From an uncultured Pelagibacteraceae bacterium (lineage in GTDB: Bacteria > Pseudomonadota > Alphaproteobacteria > Pelagibacterales > Pelagibacteraceae): a stretch of 50,852 bases of DNA. The stretch spans positions 1 to 50,852 of the forward strand of contig CACDOD010000007.1 of assembly GCA_902554335.1 (NCBI GenBank), given 5' to 3'. This document shows positions 35,156 to 42,846 of the stretch, piece after piece. Below the pieces are notes generated by a model. That model had not been told where the DNA came from, searched no databases, and saw nothing but the letters and a program-made list of their open reading frames with translations. A program made the translations under genes and the position numbers. How positions within the stretch are numbered: position 1 is the stretch's first letter; every line of letters starts with the position of its first letter.

Positions 35156-36568
35156 ATGGAAAAATTAAATCTGGTTAAGTCAACTTATGACGAACTTCCA
35201 AACAATATAGAGGCAGAGCAAGCAATTTTAGGTTCTATTTTAGTTTCAAATGAGATTTTTGATGATATTTCTCCAATTGTAAATAGTTTAAATTTTTTTG
35301 ATCCAATGCATCAAAAAATTTACGCGGCTATAGAAAAACTGATATTTAGTGGAATGTTGGCAAATCCCATAACTTTAAAAAATTATTTTGAAAAAGAAAA
35401 AGATGATTTAAATATTCCTGATTACTTAATTAAAATAACAAAATTTTCATCCTCATCAAGACAAACTTTGGAGTATTCAAAATTAATTTACGATCTTTAT
35501 ATTAAAAGAGAGCTTATTAAGGTTTCTGAAAATTTATCTTATACTGCTAAGTCTAACGATCTTGACAAAAATGGAAAAACAATAATCGAAGAAACAGAAA
35601 AAACTTTGTTTGATCTGGCCGAAAGAGGAAATTTCAATTCATCTTTAATTAAATTTGACGAAGCTATGAGACAAACTATAGATATGGCTTCAAATGCTTA
35701 TAAAAATGAAGATGGTATTGTTGGGGTGCCAACTGGACTTACAGAACTTGATGGAAGACTTGGAGGTTTACATAAATCTGATTTAGTTATAATTGCAGGT
35801 AGGCCTTCTATGGGAAAAACGGCACTAGCAACAAATATAGCTTTTAATTCTGCAAAATATATTCAAGACAATGCTAAAAAGTCATGTGTTGCTTTTTTTT
35901 CATTAGAGATGTCCTCAGAACAATTGTCAACTAGGATTATAGCAGAACAATCAAGGATTAAATCAAATGATATTCGAAGAGGAAAAATTTCAGAAGAACA
36001 ATTTGATAAATTTATTGAAACATCAAAGAATATATCTGAATTGCCTTTATACATTGATGAAACACCAGCTATTACTATTGCTGCATTAAGTAATAGGGCA
36101 AGAAGAATAAAAAGACTTTTTGGATTAGAGCTAATTGTAATAGATTATATTCAGCTAATGAGAGCTAACTTTGCAAGAGAAGGAAGAGTGCAGGAAATTT
36201 CTGAAATTACCCAAGGACTGAAAGCTTTAGCAAAAGAACTTAGTGTTCCAGTACTAGCGTTGTCTCAACTCTCTAGAGCTGTAGAGCAAAGAGATGATAA
36301 AAAACCTCAACTTTCTGATTTAAGAGAGTCTGGATCAATTGAACAAGATGCAGATGTCGTTATGTTTGTGTACAGAGAAGCTTATTATTTGCAAAATAAA
36401 GAGCCAAGACCTGCAACTGTTGAGCATGCTGAATGGCAAGCAAAAATGAATGAAGTTTCACATTTAGCTGAGCTAATAATTCAAAAACAAAGGCACGGTC
36501 CTACAGGCACGGTTATGCTAGAATTTGAAGCAATGTTTACCAAATTTAAAGACCTTCAAAATTCATAA
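35156..36568 (+). CDS. dnaB: replicative DNA helicase
   Basis: Hexameric helicase at the replication fork. 470 residues: N-terminal primase-interacting domain (PNNIEAEQAILGSIL) and RecA-like motor with Walker A GRPSMGKT (215-222), FFSLEMSSEQLSTRI, Walker B-region LIVIDYIQLM and DLRESGSIEQDADVV. No intein is present. Placement after rplI is common. An MMPL exporter gene begins 26 nt downstream. Confidence 0.96.
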   Translation: MEKLNLVKSTYDELPNNIEAEQAILGSILVSNEIFDDISPIVNSLNFFDPMHQKIYAAIEKLIFSGMLANPITLKNYFEKEKDDLNIPDYLIKITKFSSSSRQTLEYSKLIYDLYIKRELIKVSENLSYTAKSNDLDKNGKTIIEETEKTLFDLAERGNFNSSLIKFDEAMRQTIDMASNAYKNEDGIVGVPTGLTELDGRLGGLHKSDLVIIAGRPSMGKTALATNIAFNSAKYIQDNAKKSCVAFFSLEMSSEQLSTRIIAEQSRIKSNDIRRGKISEEQFDKFIETSKNISELPLYIDETPAITIAALSNRARRIKRLFGLELIVIDYIQLMRANFAREGRVQEISEITQGLKALAKELSVPVLALSQLSRAVEQRDDKKPQLSDLRESGSIEQDADVVMFVYREAYYLQNKEPRPATVEHAEWQAKMNEVSHLAELIIQKQRHGPTGTVMLEFEAMFTKFKDLQNS

Positions 36569-36594
36569 TTAAAAATATATAAAGCTAATAAACC

Positions 36595-38973
36595 ATGTTA
36601 GCACAGATTTATAAAAAAAATATCATTGAAAAACCAAAGCTTGTGTTTTTTATATTGCTTTGTTTTGCAATATTTTTTAGCTTTAATTCCAAAAATTTTA
36701 GATTAGATGCTTCCTCGGAAACTCTTCTTTTAGATGGAGATCCAGATTTACAATACTTAAATGAAGTAAACAAAAGATATGGGTCAAAAGAGTTTCTTGT
36801 TCTTACGTTTAGTCCTAATGAGGAAATTACCTCTGATAATTCTGTTAATAATTTATTGAGTTTAAAATATAAAATTCAAAGTTTAGATTGGGTTCATAAT
36901 GTAATAACAATATTAGATATCCCACTACTAAATACGAAAGATGAAACTCTGAATGATAAACTTCAAAATTTTAGTACACTTAAAAGTGAAGGAGTGGACA
37001 GACAAGAAGGTTTTAACGAAATCCTTAATAGCCCAGTATTTAGAAATTTTGTAATTAGTGAAGATGGCAAAACCACAGGCATAATTGTCTATTTAAAAGA
37101 CAGAAGTGTCAAAGTTGATTTTAAAAATAAAAAAGAAAGAGATATTTTTAGAGATAAAATAAAAAAACAAAACCATGAAAATATTTTAGAAATAAGAAAT
37201 GTTATAAGCAGTTATCAAAATGTAGCTAAAATACATTTAGGTGGAATTCCAATGATTGCTGATGACATGATGACTTTTATTAAAAGCGATATTGTAGTTT
37301 TTGGAACTGGAGTTTTATTGTTTATAATTGCTACTTTATGGTTTGTATTTAAAAAATTGGTTTGGATAATTATTCCAATATCCAGTTGTCTATTATCCGT
37401 TGTAATCATGAGTGGTTTGTTAGGTATTTTAGGATGGAAAGTTACAGTTATATCCTCAAACTTTATTGCGCTTATGTTAATTTTAACTATGGCAATGAAT
37501 ATTCATATGAGTACCAGATTTCTACAATTAAAAAAAAACAACCCAAATTTAAAAAAAAGTGAATTAATATTAATCACAAGCCAAAAAATGTTTTGGCCAA
37601 TTTTTTATACTGTCTTAACAACAATCTTTGCTTTTTTATCTTTAATTTTAAGTGAAATAAAACCTATTATAGATTTTGGTTGGATGATGACTTTGGGTCT
37701 CATATCTTCGTTTTTAGTTACGTTCACCCTACTTCCAACTTTACTAAGTTTTTTAGAGGATAAAAAAGTTTCAATTCAAAAAAATCAGAAGTCCAAATTT
37801 ACAAACGCTCTTTCAAGTTTAGCCATTACTAATAAGAATAAAATATTTATGATGACTCTAATAATTATTATTTTAAGTATTTATGGAATTAGCAAATTAG
37901 AAGTCGAAAATAGTTTTATAAATTATTTTAAAAAAAATACTGAAATTTATAAAGGTATGAAACTTATTGATGATAGTTTAGGTGGAACTACACCTCTGGA
38001 TATTATAATTAAGTTTCCAAAAAATGAAAAAACCGATGATAATACTGAAGAAGACGATTGGGGAGATTTAGGACAAGATGATGACGAAAAATATTGGTTT
38101 ACAAAAGATAAAATAGAAAAAATTGATAAAGTTCACAAATATTTAGAACAATTACCAGCAGTTGGGAAAGTGCTATCTTTTTCATCTATCGTAGAGGTAG
38201 CCACGGCCTTAAATAATGATAAACCGTTGGGGTCACTTGAAATGGGAGTTTTATATTCAAAAATTCCTGAAACTATAAAAAAAGAAATTGTTGATCCATA
38301 TATTTCAATAAAAGATTCTGAGGCAAGAATTAATCTAAGAATCAAAGACTCTTTGCCTGAATTAAGGAGGAATGAATTAATAAATAAAATTAATTTTGAT
38401 TTAGAAAATAAATTAGGATTTAAAAAAGATGAGTTTAAGTTGACAGGAGTATTAATCTTATTCAATAATCTATTACAAAGTTTATTTAAATCTCAAATAT
38501 TAACCCTAGGTTTTGTAATGATTGGTATATTTATTATGTTTTTAATATTATTTAAAAATATTAAATTGTCATTAATTGGAGTTGTGCCAAACTTTATTGC
38601 TGCTTTTTTCATACTTGGAATTATTGGTATTTTAAACATTCCTCTTGATATGATGACAATAACAATAGCTGCAATAACTATCGGAATAGCAGTAGATAAT
38701 AGTATTCATTATATTTACAGATTTAAAGAAGAATTTAAAAAGATTAACAATTATGAAAAAACCATTAGCTTATGTCATTCAACGGTGGGTGTTGCTATAC
38801 TTAATACTTCAATTACAATAGTTTTTGGTTTTTCAATTTTAATTTTCTCAAATTTTATACCTACAATTTATTTTGGTATATTTACCGGTATTGCTATGTT
38901 ACTTGCTATGTTATCTGTATTAACTCTTTTACCAGCTCTTTTAGTAAAATTTAAACCATTTTTAATAAAATAA
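36595..38973 (+). CDS. MMPL/RND-superfamily exporter
   Basis: A 792-residue inner-membrane protein with the two-fold RND plan of the MMPL/HpnN type. It has one membrane helix near residue 18-33, a periplasmic domain, a block of five helices (about 230-385), a helix near 415, a second periplasmic domain, and a final block of five helices (about 640-785). The motif GIAVDNSIHYIYRFKEEF in the second block is the family's conserved proton-relay region. The second loop has an acidic patch (DDNTEEDDWGDLGQDDDEKYW split across 480-500). Relatives export lipids or hydrophobic compounds; the substrate here is unknown. It abuts cvpA. Confidence 0.82.
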   Translation: MLAQIYKKNIIEKPKLVFFILLCFAIFFSFNSKNFRLDASSETLLLDGDPDLQYLNEVNKRYGSKEFLVLTFSPNEEITSDNSVNNLLSLKYKIQSLDWVHNVITILDIPLLNTKDETLNDKLQNFSTLKSEGVDRQEGFNEILNSPVFRNFVISEDGKTTGIIVYLKDRSVKVDFKNKKERDIFRDKIKKQNHENILEIRNVISSYQNVAKIHLGGIPMIADDMMTFIKSDIVVFGTGVLLFIIATLWFVFKKLVWIIIPISSCLLSVVIMSGLLGILGWKVTVISSNFIALMLILTMAMNIHMSTRFLQLKKNNPNLKKSELILITSQKMFWPIFYTVLTTIFAFLSLILSEIKPIIDFGWMMTLGLISSFLVTFTLLPTLLSFLEDKKVSIQKNQKSKFTNALSSLAITNKNKIFMMTLIIIILSIYGISKLEVENSFINYFKKNTEIYKGMKLIDDSLGGTTPLDIIIKFPKNEKTDDNTEEDDWGDLGQDDDEKYWFTKDKIEKIDKVHKYLEQLPAVGKVLSFSSIVEVATALNNDKPLGSLEMGVLYSKIPETIKKEIVDPYISIKDSEARINLRIKDSLPELRRNELINKINFDLENKLGFKKDEFKLTGVLILFNNLLQSLFKSQILTLGFVMIGIFIMFLILFKNIKLSLIGVVPNFIAAFFILGIIGILNIPLDMMTITIAAITIGIAVDNSIHYIYRFKEEFKKINNYEKTISLCHSTVGVAILNTSITIVFGFSILIFSNFIPTIYFGIFTGIAMLLAMLSVLTLLPALLVKFKPFLIK

Positions 38974-39516
38974 ATGGATATTATATTAGATTTTTTAAAA
39001 CAATTTTCTTTTTTTGATTTAATTTATTTAGTTATAACTATTTTATCTTTGATTAAATGTTATAAAAAAGGGTTTATATTAAGTTTGCTCTCAGCATCAA
39101 AATGGTTATTGGCATACGTTGTAACTCTAATACTATTTCCTAAAACAAAGCCTTTTGTCGAAGACATTATTGATAATGAATATGTATTAGATGTAACTTT
39201 AGGTGTATGTCTCTTTATAATTGTAATTTTTATAATTTTATTAATTAACAAAGGAATCAGTAAAGCTGTTACCTATACAGGTATAGGTAATCTAGACAAA
39301 ATTTTTGGTTTTTTTTTCGGATTTATAAGAGGATATATAATTTCAATTTGTATATTTGCAACCATAGATATAATTTACAATTCAGATAAGTGGCCAATTG
39401 ACATAGATAAATCCTTTAGCTTTCAAATAGTTGAAAAAGGAAGTAACTATCTTATAAACGAATTTCCTGACAAAAAAGAATATGAAGATACTAAAGAAAA
39501 AGTTCAAGAGTTATAG
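38974..39516 (+). CDS. cvpA: CvpA family membrane protein
   Basis: A 180-residue membrane protein with four hydrophobic helices (about 12-30, 37-55, 72-92, 108-130) and a charged C-terminal tail. It shows the CvpA features KGFILSLLSASKWLLAY and GNLDKIFGFFFGFIRGY. CvpA is needed for colicin V production in E. coli and for envelope stress tolerance; its biochemical role is not settled. It overlaps purF by 35 nt, the usual cvpA-purF pairing. Confidence 0.88.
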   Translation: MDIILDFLKQFSFFDLIYLVITILSLIKCYKKGFILSLLSASKWLLAYVVTLILFPKTKPFVEDIIDNEYVLDVTLGVCLFIIVIFIILLINKGISKAVTYTGIGNLDKIFGFFFGFIRGYIISICIFATIDIIYNSDKWPIDIDKSFSFQIVEKGSNYLINEFPDKKEYEDTKEKVQEL

Positions 39517-40951
39517 TCCAAAATTAAATGAAGAATGTGGTGTTTTTGGTATAGCTAATTTTGATGATGCGTCCGCTTTAACTGCCCTTGGGCTTCACGC
39601 ACTACAACACAGAGGTCAAGAAGGCTGTGGAATAGTATCATACGATGGAAAGAAATATTTTTCTGAAAAAAGGTATGGTTTAGTTGGAGATAATTTTAAT
39701 AATGAGAAAGTTTTAAAAAAATTACCAGGTAATTTTGCAATTGGTCACAATAGATATAGCACTACTGGTGGAACTACTTTAAGAAATATTCAGCCTTTTT
39801 TTGCTGATACTCATGCTGGAGGAATTGGTGTAGCTCACAATGGGAACCTTACCAATGCACTTACTATAAGAAAAAAACTAGTTGAAGATGGTGCAATTTT
39901 TTACTCTACATCAGATACTGAAGTGATTATTCAATTAATTGCAAAATCTAAAAGGTCAACAACTATTGAAAAAATTACTGATGCAATTTTCCAAATTCAA
40001 GGTGGGTATGCTCTTGTAATGTTAGCACAAAACAAATTAATAGGGGTAAGAGACCCATTAGGAATAAGACCATTGGTTATTGGTAAATTAAAAAACTCTT
40101 ATGTGCTTTCATCTGAAACTTGTGCTTTGGATATTATAGGTGCGAGATTTTTAAGGGAAGTAGAGAACGGAGAAATTGTTATGATAGAAAATAATGAACT
40201 CCAAAGCATAAAACCTTTCCCAACTAAAAAACCCAGACCATGTGTTTTTGAATATATTTATTTTTCAAGACCCGACAGCATTTTAAATGGAAAAACTACT
40301 TATGAGTTTAGAAAAAAATTTGGGGAACAATTGGCAAATGAGGATAATATTAAAGCTGATCTTGTTGTTCCAGTTCCAGACTCTGGAAACGCTGCAGCTT
40401 TAGGTTATAGTCAAAAAACAAATATAAACTTTGATTTGGGATTAATTAGAAATCATTATGTTGGTAGAACATTCATTGAACCAGCACAAAAAATAAGAAG
40501 TTTGGGAGTAAAACTAAAATTAAATGCTAATAAAAGCTCTATAAAGGATAAGACTATAATTTTGATAGACGACTCACTTGTAAGAGGAACTACTTCACAT
40601 AAAATAGTTAAAATGCTTTATGATGCTGGTGCAAAAGAGATTCATGTTAGAATTGCTAGCCCTGAGATTAAATTCCCAGATTTCTACGGTGTAGATATGC
40701 CTACAAAAGAAGAACTTCTTGCCGCTAATAAATCAGTAAAAGAAATTTGTGATTACATTGGAGCAAAATCTTTGAAATTTTTATCCATAAATGGTCTATA
40801 TAAAGCTATGGGTTATGAAAAGAGAAATAGTAGCTATCCTCAGCTAACAGATCATTATTTTACAGGCGATTATCCTGTAGAAATTATTGATGAGTTAGGT
40901 GAAAATAAAATCACACAGCTATCTTTATTGAGCACTGGATCAAATAATTAA
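39482..40951 (+). CDS. purF: amidophosphoribosyltransferase
   Basis: First committed step of purine synthesis: PRPP plus glutamine gives phosphoribosylamine. 489 residues. The N-terminal glutaminase has its nucleophile at Cys19 (NEECGVFGI), so an 18-residue leader must be removed if this start is right; no closer in-frame start exists. Also GHNRYSTTG and AHNGNLTNA. The PRPP-binding signature is IILIDDSLVRGTTS. I see no CxxC near the C terminus (NSSYPQLTDHYFTGDYP), so the [4Fe-4S] cluster of the Bacillus enzyme is probably absent. Confidence 0.95.
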   Translation: MKILKKKFKSYSPKLNEECGVFGIANFDDASALTALGLHALQHRGQEGCGIVSYDGKKYFSEKRYGLVGDNFNNEKVLKKLPGNFAIGHNRYSTTGGTTLRNIQPFFADTHAGGIGVAHNGNLTNALTIRKKLVEDGAIFYSTSDTEVIIQLIAKSKRSTTIEKITDAIFQIQGGYALVMLAQNKLIGVRDPLGIRPLVIGKLKNSYVLSSETCALDIIGARFLREVENGEIVMIENNELQSIKPFPTKKPRPCVFEYIYFSRPDSILNGKTTYEFRKKFGEQLANEDNIKADLVVPVPDSGNAAALGYSQKTNINFDLGLIRNHYVGRTFIEPAQKIRSLGVKLKLNANKSSIKDKTIILIDDSLVRGTTSHKIVKMLYDAGAKEIHVRIASPEIKFPDFYGVDMPTKEELLAANKSVKEICDYIGAKSLKFLSINGLYKAMGYEKRNSSYPQLTDHYFTGDYPVEIIDELGENKITQLSLLSTGSNN

Positions 40952-40953
40952 AT

Positions 40954-41508
40954 ATGAAAAAAGTAAGTTTTACAGAAATGAAACATGGTACTAAAGAGGA
41001 TTATCTATTCTTAGATTCGCATGAAAGAAAATATGTTGGAGATACTGCTAATAGAATTCTAAAATTTATGTCAGGTCTAAATAAAACTTTGGAAGGTTAT
41101 CAAGTGTCAAGACTAGAACATTCTCTTCAAAGTGCAACTAAAGCATTCAAGAATAATGAAAGTGAAGAAATGGTTGTTGCAGCACTACTTCATGATATTG
41201 GAGATGAGTTAGCTCCTATGAACCATTCAGAGTATGCAGCAGCAATTTTGAAACCTTATGTTAGCGAAAAAACACATTGGATAGTAAAAATGCATGGCTT
41301 ATTTCAAACTTATTATTATGCACATCATTTAGGTGGAGATAGATTTAAAAGAGAGCAATATAAAGATCACAAGTATTATCAAGCTACTGTAGATTTTTGT
41401 GAAAATTATGATCAAGGATGTTTTGACCCTAATTATAAATCTTTACCTTTAGAGCACTTTGCTCCGATGGTTAAGAGAATTTTTTCCAGAAAACCTTATA
41501 CTTTTTAG
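40954..41508 (+). CDS. HD-domain metal-dependent protein, possibly PhnZ/TmpB-like
   Basis: A 184-residue soluble protein with an HD metal site: His56 (VSRLEHSLQSA), His80-Asp81 (ALLHDIGDE), His91, His114 (KMHGLF) and a candidate Asp153. The His56-to-His80 spacing of 24 matches PhnZ-type diiron oxygenases as I recall them, and the VSRLEHSLQ helix resembles that group. The Tyr/Glu pair that PhnZ carries just before its first His is not obviously kept (Leu46/Tyr49). It could therefore be a phosphohydrolase or an oxygenase acting on another substrate. It starts 2 nt after purF and ends in a 4-nt overlap with convergent bhmT. Its role is not known. Confidence 0.6.
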   Translation: MKKVSFTEMKHGTKEDYLFLDSHERKYVGDTANRILKFMSGLNKTLEGYQVSRLEHSLQSATKAFKNNESEEMVVAALLHDIGDELAPMNHSEYAAAILKPYVSEKTHWIVKMHGLFQTYYYAHHLGGDRFKREQYKDHKYYQATVDFCENYDQGCFDPNYKSLPLEHFAPMVKRIFSRKPYTF

Positions 41509-42566
41509 GCTTTGTCGCCATAATCACTCATATGTTTTGGAATTCTTTTATTTGATCCATACATAAAATGATTTGATATATTTTCTCTATATTTGCTTGC
41601 AGGAACCTCTAAACCAACTGCCTCTGCTGTTTCTCTAATCAACATTGGATTTGCACCACAACAAACTCCTAGATAATTTATGCCAAGATTATAGACCTCT
41701 TTTGCAAATTTTCTTATTTCATATCTATTACAATACATTGGATCTAATGCTGTAGGAAAAGTTCTTCCATGAGGTGATTCGCAACCACATCCATTTTTGT
41801 CTGGTAAATTAAAAAACGTTGGGTTTTTTTTTGTCGTTCTGTAAGGAATCGGAAGAGCACCAACATGACATTTAACTACTTTTCTAATTTCCTTTAAATA
41901 TGGAAGCATAGTGTTTGGACCTCTAAAACAATTCATTCCAACTACATCCGCACCTCTTTGTTCTAACTCTTTACAAGTTTCTATAACTGATTTTCCATCT
42001 CTCATAATGTTTTCTCCCATTGGTGAAATGGTAACAACAGTCTGTAACCCAGATTTTTTCATCACTTCTAAAGCTTTAAAGGCTTCTTCAGCATAATAAA
42101 AAGTTTCGCCGACCAGAATATCAGCCCCTTCATCAACTGCCCATTCAATCATTTCATCAAAAATTTTCTCTACTTCAAGCTGAGATTTCTTATCTCCTTC
42201 TTTCCAAATATTTGAATTAGAAATATTTCCAGCCATTAAATTCGGTCTCATTCCATTTGGAGTGTTAAGTGCAACTTTTTTTGCTATTTTTAAAGCAGAT
42301 CTATTTAAAGGCTCGAGTAATTCCTCCTTTCCAATTATTCTCATTTTTTCTCTATGACCATTGTATGTAAAAGCTTCAACAATATCAGAACCTGCATGTT
42401 GAAATTCTTTGTGTAAATTTTCTAAAACATCAGGGTGATCTAGAGAAACCATAGGAACAAATTCACCAGAGGACATATAGCCCCTTCTTTCAATTTCAAA
42501 TAAAAAACCTTCAGCACAAACTACTGGTCCTTTATTTAATCTTTCTTTAAGACTTTCTTTAATCAT
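41505..42566 (-). CDS. bhmT: betaine-homocysteine S-methyltransferase
   Basis: Transfers a methyl group from glycine betaine (or a similar methylated compound) to homocysteine to make methionine. 353 residues, TIM barrel, with the three zinc-binding Cys of the family: Cys213 (GMNCFRGPN) and Cys302-Cys303 (YLGVCCGANP). The N-terminal PVVCAEGFLFEIERRG and FTYNGHREKM fit BHMT. The start is fixed: an in-frame TAA lies just upstream, and AAGGAG ends 6 nt before the ATG. The leader (42567-42801) contains two SAM riboswitches, an intrinsic terminator and a short overlapping ORF. Its product thus sits at the end of a SAM feedback loop. Confidence 0.93.
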   Translation of the reverse strand: MIKESLKERLNKGPVVCAEGFLFEIERRGYMSSGEFVPMVSLDHPDVLENLHKEFQHAGSDIVEAFTYNGHREKMRIIGKEELLEPLNRSALKIAKKVALNTPNGMRPNLMAGNISNSNIWKEGDKKSQLEVEKIFDEMIEWAVDEGADILVGETFYYAEEAFKALEVMKKSGLQTVVTISPMGENIMRDGKSVIETCKELEQRGADVVGMNCFRGPNTMLPYLKEIRKVVKCHVGALPIPYRTTKKNPTFFNLPDKNGCGCESPHGRTFPTALDPMYCNRYEIRKFAKEVYNLGINYLGVCCGANPMLIRETAEAVGLEVPASKYRENISNHFMYGSNKRIPKHMSDYGDKA

Positions 42567-42627
42567 TTTCTTCTCCTTTTAATAAGGAGAAGAAGCCCAT
42601 AAAATTAAATGAGGGCAAATAAAGCAT
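42559..42627 (-). CDS. 22-codon leader ORF overlapping the bhmT start
   Basis: Between the SAM-V aptamer and bhmT an ATG at 42627 opens 22 codons (beginning MLYLPSFNF, ending KGEEND) that stop at TAA 42561-42559, inside bhmT codons 2-3 (8-nt overlap, different frame). Purine-rich AAGGAGAAGGGG (42643-42632) stands 4-10 nt before this ATG and directly follows the aptamer's 3' strand. The SAM-V-controlled ribosome site is therefore that of this ORF. Translating it would unwind the hairpin that hides the bhmT ribosome site. The ORF and its signals are seen; expression is inferred. It is too short to judge by codon statistics. Confidence 0.5.
   Translation of the reverse strand: MLYLPSFNFMGFFSLLKGEEND
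42568..42594 (-). promoter_or_regulatory. hairpin sequestering the bhmT Shine-Dalgarno
   Basis: The 5' strand TTCTTCTCCTT (42594-42584) and 3' strand AAGGAGAAGAA (42578-42568) form a perfect 11-bp stem with loop ATTAA. The bhmT Shine-Dalgarno AAGGAG (42578-42573) is fully inside it. The same 5' strand can instead pair with the leader-ORF Shine-Dalgarno AAGGAGAAGGGG (42643-42632): 9 Watson-Crick pairs, then two G-U and one G-C. Confidence 0.7.
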
Positions 42628-42646
42628 GAAACCCCTTCTCCTTTTT

Positions 42647-42696
42647 AGTGCTTTAGCTATATGCAGGGTGCACAATATGGTTCAAATCACCCGGTT
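42647..42696 (-). ncRNA. SAM-V riboswitch aptamer
   Basis: A second SAM-binding pseudoknot, nearer bhmT. P1 is GGGTG (42692-42688) with CACCC (42670-42666). The loop carries GATTTGAACC and the 3' part ATAGCTAAAGCAC supplies the conserved GCTAAA and a CAC (42650-42648) that can pair with loop GTG (42673-42671). A Shine-Dalgarno follows only 4 nt later, so bound SAM should block ribosome entry. SAM-V in tandem with SAM-II before this type of gene is described from Candidatus Pelagibacter ubique. Confidence 0.8.
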
Positions 42697-42712
42697 TCTT
42701 TTTATTTATATT

Positions 42713-42742
42713 AAAAAAAAACCACCTACTAATGCGGTGGTT
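42713..42742 (-). terminator. intrinsic terminator of the SAM-II riboswitch
   Basis: The minus-strand stem AACCACC (42742-42736) / GGTGGTT (42726-42720), with a 9-nt loop, is followed by an unbroken T run to 42713. It stands between the SAM-II and SAM-V aptamers, 8 nt after SAM-II, as expected for transcriptional control by the upstream aptamer. It is the only clear intrinsic terminator I found in the window. Confidence 0.85.
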
Positions 42743-42750
42743 AATGGAAT

Positions 42751-42801
42751 CGCTTTAGCAGGATTTATATAGCGCTTGCAATTAGATCTAAATCAGCGCT
42801 T
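42751..42801 (-). ncRNA. SAM-II riboswitch aptamer
   Basis: The first element of the bhmT leader matches the SAM-II pseudoknot: P1 AGCGC (42800-42796) with GCGCT (42775-42771), loop TGATTTAGATCTAATTGCA, then TATAAATCC and the conserved 3' TGCTAAAG. An intrinsic terminator follows directly, so high SAM should stop transcription before bhmT. Confidence 0.85.
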
Positions 42802-42806
42802 GTGTT

Positions 42807-42834
42807 ACATTAACAGATTATTAAATACATGCAA
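42807..42834 (-). promoter_or_regulatory. possible bhmT promoter
   Basis: TTGCAT (42834-42829) and a weak TAATGT (42812-42807) are 16 nt apart. A start 7 nt further on would fall at the first base of the SAM-II P1 stem, which fits, but the -10 is poor. The rest of this 280-nt spacer is the riboswitch leader described here, plus an unresolved rightward promoter for the DUF255 gene. Confidence 0.35.
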
Positions 42835-42846
42835 TAAAATTAATCT

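Noticed and set aside
42568..42594. The strong hairpin before bhmT as an intrinsic terminator
   Set aside because: It is followed by AATG and not by a T run, and its 3' strand is the bhmT Shine-Dalgarno, so a translational role fits better.
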